This document shows, in pieces, positions 1 through 3,994 of a DNA stretch of 5,545 nt. The notes below the pieces were generated by a model, which worked only from the letters and a program-made list of their open reading frames with translations, ran no database searches and was not told where the DNA came from. Numbering within the stretch: position 1 is the stretch's first letter; each line of letters opens with the position of its first letter. Source of the DNA: Rickettsiales bacterium (GTDB lineage Bacteria; Pseudomonadota; Alphaproteobacteria; Rs-D84); NCBI GenBank assembly GCA_031283565.1, contig JAITBM010000080.1, positions 1-5,545 of the forward strand, in the 5' to 3' direction. The position numbers and the translations under genes are program-made.

Positions 1-61
1 GCATCGTTTTGAAAAAAATGATTGATGGAAATGACCGTAATGATAAATAGAATTCCGCAAA
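1..61. other. left-edge sequence downstream of parB
   Basis: This short stretch follows the parB stop codon. I see no hairpin followed by a T-run that would end parB transcription. On the plus strand a frame is open from base 3 to a TAG at 48-50 and would encode a hydrophilic tail (IVLKKMIDGNDRNDK). This could be the C-terminus of a convergent gene entering from the left, ending 11 bases from the parB stop, but 15 codons are too few to decide. On the minus strand one frame is also open to the edge, with no start codon preceded by a ribosome-binding site. The gene often found after parB in Alphaproteobacteria (holA) cannot be confirmed. Confidence 0.3.
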
Positions 62-967
62 CTACATATTTGACTCAACTTCGGCGGTGAGCGTTGCAAC
101 CAGAAGCTCCATCTGCGCACTGTTTTCAAAAGCCAGCTGCAAAGTCCCCTTCCCTCCGGCGCGGAATGCAAGCTTTGCGCGGACCTGAAGCTTGCGCTCG
201 ATCTCGAGCTCGATTTTGCGGGCCTCATCCGTTGGGTAATGAATCTTTTTGCGGGCGGATCGCTGGGCGGTTTCGGCACGAGGTCCCGCACGAACCAAAT
301 TAGATACCTCGGCGACTGATAGCTTTTCGTCGGCTATTCTCCGCGCTATCTCCTCGGCGTTGCCGCTAGCGGCCAAAGTCCTAGCATGCGAAGACGTGAT
401 TTCGCCGGACTTGACCATCTCCTTTACATTGTCGGGCAGGCTTTTAAGGCGCAGGATATTCCGGATATACGATTCGGATTTGCCGATAAGCTTGGTTAGA
501 TCGCTCATTGCATAATTGCATTTATCCATGATGTTGCGATAGGCGTCGCATTCCTCGACGGCATTCAGATTCTCGCGCTGAACATTTTCGATCAATGCGA
601 TTTCCATCGCGGCACTCTCGTCTATCGGTTTGACTAATGCCGGAATTGTATGTTCTCCAGCCAGTTGCGACGCCCTCCACCGCCGCTCTCCGGCAACGAT
701 CTCGTACAGATGCGGGGCGCCAGCGACGGTCCGCACAATGATGGGCTGCAGGACGCCGTGCTCACGTATGGACTGCGCCAGTTCCTCCAGCTCGGCCTGC
801 GCGAAAGTCTTTCGCGGCTGATCGTGATTGACGCCGATCTGCTGGATCGGTATGGGGCGTACGACAACGCGGTCAGATGCCCCGGCGAGCGCTGCGATCT
901 CTGGTGCGGCACCTGCGGCTGCCTGCAAATCCGCCAATCCTTTTCCCAATCCAAACTTAGTAGCCAC
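62..967 (-). CDS. parB: chromosome-partitioning protein ParB (parS-binding CTPase clamp)
   Basis: This 301-residue protein has full ParB/Spo0J length. ParB loads at parS sites, uses CTP to close as a sliding clamp, spreads along DNA and is moved by ParA to segregate replication origins. Domains visible: an N-terminal ParA-stimulating motif (KFGLGKGL, residues 4-11); the CTPase domain (about 35-135) with the GERR motif at 93-96 and ENVQREN at 127-133; a helix-turn-helix DNA-binding domain (about 150-225, IGKSESYIRNILRL at 161-174); and a C-terminal dimerisation domain (about 245-298). GTG at 965-967 is chosen because a perfect AAGGAGG lies 5 bases upstream; an ATG at 1001-1003 would place that site inside the gene. 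parA is not adjacent: the upstream 700 bases hold no clear gene. At the four positions known to set parS versus Noc-site specificity it appears to carry Glu165, Ile171, Ser176 and Ser193 instead of the classical Arg, Thr, Ala and Gly. The identity is secure; its role as the sole chromosomal ParB is inferred. Confidence 0.96.
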   Translation of the reverse strand: MATKFGLGKGLADLQAAAGAAPEIAALAGASDRVVVRPIPIQQIGVNHDQPRKTFAQAELEELAQSIREHGVLQPIIVRTVAGAPHLYEIVAGERRWRASQLAGEHTIPALVKPIDESAAMEIALIENVQRENLNAVEECDAYRNIMDKCNYAMSDLTKLIGKSESYIRNILRLKSLPDNVKEMVKSGEITSSHARTLAASGNAEEIARRIADEKLSVAEVSNLVRAGPRAETAQRSARKKIHYPTDEARKIELEIERKLQVRAKLAFRAGGKGTLQLAFENSAQMELLVATLTAEVESNM

Positions 968-972
968 GCCAA

Positions 973-979
973 CCTCCTT
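973..979 (-). promoter_or_regulatory. parB ribosome-binding site
   Basis: The minus strand reads AAGGAGG, a full anti-16S match, 5 bases before the GTG at 967. This decides the start of parB and rules out the upstream in-frame ATG at 1003. Confidence 0.85.
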
Positions 980-988
980 TTGCTGTGC

Positions 989-1017
989 AAAAAAAATACA
1001 CATGGCGTGCTTTTTTT
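989..1017 (-). terminator. terminator-like hairpin in the parB leader
   Basis: Read on the minus strand, seven A's (1017-1011) are followed by GCAC, a GCCAT loop, GTGT, a single A and then eight T's (996-989). GCAC pairs with GTGT (one G-T wobble) and the A-run pairs with the T-run, giving one long stem with a bulged A that ends in a T-tract. This has the form of a weak intrinsic terminator. It lies between the predicted parB promoter and the parB ribosome-binding site, so it could attenuate parB. Equally it may be a simple A/T-run effect with no function. Confidence 0.3.
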
Positions 1018-1030
1018 CGCCCTTTTTCCG

Positions 1031-1060
1031 ATTCTAGCAGAAAATCTTATTTCATGTGAA
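1031..1060 (-). promoter_or_regulatory. predicted sigma-70-type parB promoter
   Basis: On the minus strand a -35 box TTCACA (1055-1060, five of six consensus bases) and a -10 box TAGAAT (1031-1036, five of six) are separated by 18 bases. Transcription would start near 1024 and give a leader of roughly 57 bases. The -35 box lies within the parS-like palindrome (1048-1063), so bound ParB would compete with RNA polymerase. The -10 box also overlaps a GANTC site (1030-1034), the target of the alphaproteobacterial CcrM methylase. A weaker alternative promoter (TATGAT at 1147-1152, TTATCA-like -35) lies further upstream. Confidence 0.5.
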
Positions 1061-1063
1061 ATA
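1048..1063. promoter_or_regulatory. parS-like palindrome (candidate ParB site)
   Basis: The sequence TATTTCATGTGAAATA is a palindrome with a single central mismatch, and it extends one further pair on each side (1047-1064). Against the parS consensus TGTTTCACGTGAAACA it matches 13 of 16 positions, and the inner TTTCAnGTGAAA is kept. The mismatches are the second base, the central C and the fifteenth base. The outer A and T at the 14-base core edges match the Noc-binding-site consensus ATTTCCCGGGAAAT, so the site looks like a hybrid. It lies 81 bases upstream of parB, on the predicted -35 box. A role as a segregation site, an autoregulatory operator, or both is inferred. Confidence 0.55.
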
Positions 1064-1131
1064 AAAAATTACCATGTTCTAAAAATGATCAAACAAGCGG
1101 CGGCAAAGGCCCTGCGGGCTATTATTTTGAT

Positions 1132-1260
1132 TGCCTAAATTCTATAATCATAATCTGCCGCAACCCGCTATGATAACAGCACATTTACATAACTTGATTA
1201 CCACTTATCAAGAACTGGATAATTTTTGCCATTTCCGTAAGATGATGATTTAGGCAGATT
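1132..1260. repeat. overlapping inverted repeats upstream of parB
   Basis: The 13-base segment at 1248-1260 (ATTTAGGCAGATT) is complementary to two upstream segments. Its first nine bases pair with TGCCTAAAT at 1132-1140, and its last eight pair with AATCTGCC at 1152-1159. The two pairings share GGCA and so exclude one another in part. Between the arms lies a further dyad, CTTGAT (1193-1198) with ATCAAG (1207-1212). In a minus-strand RNA this would allow two alternative folds. No known RNA family is recognised. Confidence 0.4.
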
Positions 1261-1438
1261 CCATCTCTGTCGCAATGTAATCCGCAGGCAAATCAGCATT
1301 TATATCTATCCTTGCAAATCGAATTCATACAAATATTCAGCGCAAATTAAGTATTAGAATTTTCATCAGACTCTTCACGCCGACTTTACTGGCGCCAGAA
1401 TCTTTTAATATAAGCCAAGTGCTGATAAATTTCATATT

Positions 1439-1471
1439 AAAAAAAATTTGCAAACCATCAAACTACGCAAA
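1439..1471 (-). terminator. weak terminator-like element in the gap
   Basis: On the minus strand TTTGC (1471-1467) can pair with GCAAA (1451-1447) around a 15-base loop, followed directly by eight T's (1446-1439). The T-tract is good, but the stem is only five pairs with a large loop. If functional it would end transcripts about 200 bases beyond the ASCH gene. Confidence 0.22.
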
Positions 1472-1641
1472 GATTAAAATCCCCGCCTATTACAATTCCT
1501 GCACTATTTATCACATTCATCAATACATTCAAATTCTGCTGTCATGAAATTTATAACAAGTTTGACTTGCTGCCACCAGATAACATTGGCAATGTATTTT
1601 TTGCAGTCCAAAAAATCAAATTTCACGGAATTATCAAGATG

Positions 1642-1658
1642 CGAAATAATTAATTTCG
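1642..1658 (-). terminator. inverted repeat just after the ASCH gene
   Basis: CGAAAT and ATTTCG form a perfect six-pair stem around a five-base AATTA loop, beginning 10 bases past the ASCH stop codon. Flanking GA/TC can pair across a small bulge. There is no T-run behind it on the minus strand, so it is at best a weak or processing-type 3' end of the fabG-ASCH message. Confidence 0.28.
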
Positions 1659-1667
1659 TCACTAATG

Positions 1668-2036
1668 CTATAAAATCATTCCCCGTTGCCTGCTCTGTTC
1701 CGTTGCTAGGATTATGGCAAAGGGGCCAAATTTCTTTATATCTTCCTTAGAATAATATTTCTCCATTTCAATATCGGGATTATCCGGCTTAGCAATATAT
1801 CCGCAACGCACGAACCCAAGATTTTCCACCAGCGTACGAAAATCTTTGAACCGGCACAGGCCGACTATCCGACGACTGAGCTGCTCGCCGGCAACTCCGT
1901 CCGTAAAAGTTATAAGATTCCCAATGTTCAGCCTTTGACGTTTTTCATCATAAAGGCGCAGCTCAACATCTTTCATACCGCTTTTGATTTTCTGAAACGA
2001 CTCTGGATACAGATGCAACACTATCGATTCTGTCAT
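1668..2036 (-). CDS. small ASCH-domain protein, co-transcribed with fabG
   Basis: This 122-residue protein is a single ASCH (ASC-1 homology) domain, a PUA-like beta-barrel fold associated with RNA or nucleotide binding. It matches a compact subfamily: HLYPESFQKIKSG at 8-20, the MKDVELRLYDEKRQ core at 21-34, LNIGNLITFTD at 36-46, a C/HRFKDF-type strand at 61-66, and MEKYYSKEDIKKFG at 91-104. Some ASCH proteins are N4-acetylcytidine amidohydrolases (YqfB) or ribonucleases. The Lys-xx-Thr/Glu catalytic layout of YqfB is not obvious here, so no activity is assigned. The ATG at 2034-2036 is chosen because AGGAGG lies 6 bases upstream, overlapping the fabG stop; only 10 bases separate the genes, which implies translational coupling. 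The last 12 residues (TEQSRQRGMIL region) extend past the usual domain end. From memory, close relatives of this subfamily are common in Firmicutes, so transfer is possible. Confidence 0.85.
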   Translation of the reverse strand: MTESIVLHLYPESFQKIKSGMKDVELRLYDEKRQRLNIGNLITFTDGVAGEQLSRRIVGLCRFKDFRTLVENLGFVRCGYIAKPDNPDIEMEKYYSKEDIKKFGPFAIILATEQSRQRGMIL

Positions 2037-2042
2037 TTTTTT

Positions 2043-2048
2043 CCTCCT
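2043..2048 (-). promoter_or_regulatory. ribosome-binding site of the ASCH gene, overlapping the fabG stop
   Basis: The minus strand reads TTTTAGGAGG, then six A's, then ATG. The TAG of fabG (2047-2049) supplies the first bases of the AGGAGG site. This overlap suits reinitiation by ribosomes leaving fabG and fixes the ASCH start. Confidence 0.8.
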
Positions 2049-2790
2049 AAAATCTCGCCATGCCGCCATTGACATGAAGGGTCTGCCCATTGATGTACCC
2101 GGCTTCGGTAGAGGCCAGAAATACAGCCGCAGCTGCGACATCCGCCGCCTCTCCAAATCTGCCGGCCGGGATCTGATTCAGATAGGCTTCCTTCAAGTCA
2201 TCCGGCAATACATCCGTCATAGGCGATTTGATAAACCCGGGAGCTATGCTGTTCGCGGTTATGCCGCGACCGCCCAATTCTGCCGCGACCGATTTCGTAA
2301 AGGCGATTATTGCACCCTTAGATGCAGCATAATTAGTTTGTCCCGGTCCGCCAATATATCCAATAACAGAAGCCATATTGATTATCCGCCCGAAGCGATT
2401 CTTCATCATTGGCATGGCTGCGGCGCGACACATCTGGAACACGCTGCGAAGATTAGTATTCAAAACATCATCAAATTGCGCGTCTCCCATCCGCATTAAA
2501 AGCCCATCTCTGGTGATTCCGGCATTATTGACCAGAATATCGATTTTCCCGGCCTTTTCGATAGTTTCATTTATAAGTCGCGCTGCTTCGCCAGGGACGG
2601 AGAGGTCTGCGGTTATGATCTCAGCATGCCGCAAATGCGGCAATGCGTTCCGCACCAATTCAAGATTAGTCAAGTTTCGACCCGAAAGCACCACACTTGC
2701 GCCCGCTTCTGCGAATCCCTTGGCCAGTCCCTGTCCTATTCCGCCAGCCGCCCCTGTTATCAATACCACTCTTCCATTCAAATCAAACAT
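2047..2790 (-). CDS. fabG: 3-oxoacyl-[acyl-carrier-protein] reductase FabG
   Basis: FabG is the cytoplasmic NADPH-dependent reductase that converts 3-oxoacyl-ACP to (3R)-hydroxyacyl-ACP, the first reduction of each fatty-acid elongation cycle. It is a classical short-chain dehydrogenase of 247 residues, the usual length. Visible signatures: the cofactor-binding TGAAGGIG at 12-19; NNAG at 88-91; the structural/catalytic Asn113; Ser141 (MASVIG); and the Tyr154-x3-Lys158 pair (NYAASK). PGFIKSPMTD at 184-193 and the C-terminal GQTLHVNGGMARF are typical of FabG rather than of other family members. The start MFDLNGR is at 2788-2790, with AAAGG about 8 bases upstream. An ATG at 2796 and a GTG at 2808 are in frame but less well spaced. 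The gene follows fabD by 117 bases and has its own predicted promoter overlapping the fabD stop. The ASCH gene follows in the place where acpP is often found. Confidence 0.95.
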   Translation of the reverse strand: MFDLNGRVVLITGAAGGIGQGLAKGFAEAGASVVLSGRNLTNLELVRNALPHLRHAEIITADLSVPGEAARLINETIEKAGKIDILVNNAGITRDGLLMRMGDAQFDDVLNTNLRSVFQMCRAAAMPMMKNRFGRIINMASVIGYIGGPGQTNYAASKGAIIAFTKSVAAELGGRGITANSIAPGFIKSPMTDVLPDDLKEAYLNQIPAGRFGEAADVAAAAVFLASTEAGYINGQTLHVNGGMARF

Positions 2791-2882
2791 TTTCATAACC
2801 TTTACCACTTCGCGCTATATTAAAGCACTAAAACTGTCCTTAAATTCTTGAATATTATTGAGCTGACATTGCATTTCCCCAT

Positions 2883-2911
2883 ATAAAAGCATAACCACAG
2901 CCGCTTGTCAA
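2883..2911 (-). promoter_or_regulatory. predicted fabG promoter overlapping the fabD stop codon
   Basis: On the minus strand a perfect -35 box TTGACA (2906-2911), whose TGA is the fabD stop codon, is followed after 17 bases by TTTTAT (2883-2888). A TGC precedes the latter, as in extended -10 promoters. Transcription would begin near 2876 and leave a leader of about 85 bases before fabG. The leader contains a small dyad, ATTC-TT-GAAT (2844-2853), that could be an operator. This is a strong match for a housekeeping promoter, so fabG-ASCH may be made separately from fabD. Confidence 0.5.
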
Positions 2912-3789
2912 GACCCCAGAACATGAGCATTAAGTTTCGGATCGATCCGCTTTACCAGACCTGTCAACACCGATCCCGGGCCAACTTCGATCACTTCCCT
3001 GATGCCGAATGTCGGCATAACCGAAACGCATTCGCGCCAGCGCACTCCATGTGTCATCTGATATGCGAGTGAATTTTTTATTTCTTCGACGTCATCCATG
3101 ACGGCGGCTGTTTTGTTGGATATGAATTTTATTTTCGGCCTGCTCCACGCGATTTTTTCGATTTCAGCGCGGAACTCCTCGACAATTGGCTGCATAAGGG
3201 ACGAATGAGCAGGAACCGATACTGGCAGAAGCTTCGCTATTTTTGCCCCCTGCCCCTTTGCCAGCTCTAAAGCCTTTTCAACTGCTGCCCTATTTCCAGA
3301 AATCACAACTTGCTCCAATCCATTATCGTTAGCGGGCTCGCATGTTCCGCCTGCGTCTTTGGTTGCCGCTGCGCAAATGGCAGGCACAGGCAAGCTTCCG
3401 ATAATGACGCCCATCGCACCCGCCCTATCCGGCACGGCTGACTGCATAAGCTCGCCGCGCCTCCGGAGCAATCTTGCCGCATCGGCGATCGAAATCGCAC
3501 CGGCCGCGCATAGCGCCGAATATTCGCCAAGCGAATGACCGGCAATAAAACCAGCATTGATTGCGGCGGCACGCGCCGCTGCCACTGATACCGCGAATAT
3601 CGCGGGCTGGATGTTTTGCGCCAGATCAAGCATATCGGCCGGCCCCTCAAAAATCAATCCTGACAGCTTTTCGCCAAGCGCCGCATCAACTTCATCGAAC
3701 ACCGCCCTTGCCCTGGGATTGAAATCCCATAAATCTCTGCCCATTCCGACACTCTGAGACCCAAGCCCCGGAAAAACATAACATTTCAT
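2908..3789 (-). CDS. fabD: malonyl-CoA:ACP transacylase FabD
   Basis: FabD moves the malonyl group from CoA to acyl carrier protein, supplying extender units for type II fatty-acid synthesis in the cytoplasm. The protein is 293 residues, slightly shorter than the usual 305-315. Family signatures: the nucleophile elbow GHSLG at 84-88 with Ser86; the malonate-carboxylate-binding Arg in LLRRRGELMQ (Arg111); QVVISGN at 160-166; the catalytic His195 in VSVPAHSSLMQ; and the C-terminal EVGPGSVLTGLVKRI. One oddity is the N-terminal FPGLGSQ (6-12): the residue equivalent to E. coli Gln11, which helps build the oxyanion hole, is Leu9, encoded by a clean CTT. The ATG at 3787-3789 is chosen because AGGAG lies 6 bases upstream and FabD proteins begin with such a short lead into FPGxGSQ. 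The 29-residue in-frame extension upstream shows no family resemblance. Confidence 0.94.
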   Translation of the reverse strand: MKCYVFPGLGSQSVGMGRDLWDFNPRARAVFDEVDAALGEKLSGLIFEGPADMLDLAQNIQPAIFAVSVAAARAAAINAGFIAGHSLGEYSALCAAGAISIADAARLLRRRGELMQSAVPDRAGAMGVIIGSLPVPAICAAATKDAGGTCEPANDNGLEQVVISGNRAAVEKALELAKGQGAKIAKLLPVSVPAHSSLMQPIVEEFRAEIEKIAWSRPKIKFISNKTAAVMDDVEEIKNSLAYQMTHGVRWRECVSVMPTFGIREVIEVGPGSVLTGLVKRIDPKLNAHVLGS

Positions 3790-3795
3790 TTCCTG

Positions 3796-3800
3796 CTCCT
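3796..3800 (-). promoter_or_regulatory. fabD ribosome-binding site
   Basis: AAGGAG on the minus strand lies 6 bases before the ATG at 3789. It supports this start over the in-frame upstream codons at 3874-3876, 3841-3843 and 3820-3822. Confidence 0.75.
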
Positions 3801-3884
3801 TTTTGCTATACCGTGTTATCATTGAGGCGCGGAATCCATTCATCCTTCTGCCCCAAACCCCTGCCCGGTTATCCATTTCATATT

Positions 3885-3913
3885 AATAAAAATTGCATCG
3901 CACGACTTCGCAA
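3885..3913 (-). terminator. weak terminator-like hairpin between the TPR gene and fabD
   Basis: On the minus strand TTGCG (3913-3909) can pair with TGCAA (3897-3893) through four regular pairs and a wobble, followed by TTTTTATT. It lies about 80 bases past the stop of the TPR gene and might end its transcript. The stem is short and also overlaps the second copy of a direct repeat, so this is a modest prediction. Confidence 0.3.
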
Positions 3914-3948
3914 AACGTGATATTTCTGTTTTGTCGCACGATTTCGCA
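3898..3948. repeat. 15-base direct repeat pair upstream of fabD
   Basis: TCGCACGACTTCGCA (3898-3912) recurs as TCGCACGATTTCGCA (3934-3948), 14 of 15 bases identical and 36 bases apart. Between them CAAAAC (3911-3916) and GTTTTG (3928-3933) form an inverted repeat. The right copy also starts a small dyad, CGCAC (3935-3939) with GTGCG (3949-3953). The pair lies 109-159 bases upstream of the fabD start, a plausible place for an operator of the fab genes, though no known regulator motif is recognised. Confidence 0.5.
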
Positions 3949-3994
3949 GTGCGCAGCCATTCTTGCATTATGCGATCAAGCCGCACAATGCTCC

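Larger units (their letters stand above)
968..1667. other. long AT-rich intergenic region upstream of parB
   Basis: Seven hundred bases separate parB from the ASCH gene and contain no convincing gene, tRNA or rRNA. The region is clearly more AT-rich than its surroundings. What it holds: the parB leader, promoter and parS-like site (968-1063); a small GC-rich patch with GCCC-TGC-GGGC (1109-1119); overlapping complementary segments (1132-1260); a dyad CTTGAT...ATCAAG (1193-1212); and two weak terminator-like elements (1439-1471 and 1642-1658). Two open segments on the minus strand look faintly protein-like. One is 1504-1725, open for 73 codons without a good start. The other is 1250-1435, one frame broken by two TGA codons. 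Either may be gene debris or chance. A TTATCCAGT (complement of 1214-1222) resembles a DnaA box at 7 of 9 bases, but it is alone. Confidence 0.6.
3790..3994. other. intergenic region between the TPR gene and fabD
   Basis: About 205 bases without a gene. The region should contain the fabD promoter unless fabD is read through from the TPR gene. On the minus strand the best candidate is TTGCGA followed after 19 bases by TATTAA (about 3883-3913), which is weak. The rest holds the direct repeats and hairpins listed separately and the fabD ribosome-binding site. Confidence 0.5.

Noticed and set aside
968..1003. Upstream ATG for parB adding 12 residues (MCIFFAQQKEVG)
   Set aside because: The perfect AAGGAGG lies inside this extension, 5 bases before the GTG at 967, and the ParB family begins close to the KFGLGKGL motif.
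650..1138. Plus-strand open frame of 162 codons opposite parB and into the gap
   Set aside because: It lies over the ParB catalytic and N-terminal coding region on the other strand, has no start signal and shows no protein family features.
1127..1148. Plus-strand promoter with a perfect TATAAT at 1143-1148
   Set aside because: The only -35-like TTGATT is 10 bases away, far too close, and there is no plus-strand gene for it to serve.
1214..1222. DnaA box suggesting a replication origin in the gap
   Set aside because: Only a single 7-of-9 match (TTATCCAGT on the minus strand) was seen; an origin needs a cluster of boxes and an unwinding element.
1618..1633. Second parS-like site (AATTTCACGGAATTAT)
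   Set aside because: It keeps the TTTCACG half but the other half is wrong, so it lacks the palindrome that ParB binding needs.
1544..1750. Plus-strand open frame of 68 codons across the gap and the ASCH 3' end
   Set aside because: No ribosome-binding site precedes the ATG, it overlaps the ASCH gene on the opposite strand, and the product is not recognised.
2037..2156. 40-residue N-terminal extension of the ASCH protein
   Set aside because: It would be read out of frame within fabG and has no family resemblance; the AGGAGG at 2043-2048 marks the ATG at 2036.
3790..3876. 29-residue N-terminal extension of FabD
   Set aside because: FabD proteins begin just before FPGxGSQ, and the well-placed AGGAG serves the ATG at 3789.
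3898..3948. CRISPR array start
   Set aside because: There are only two short repeats of 15 bases with one mismatch, and no cas gene is in the window.
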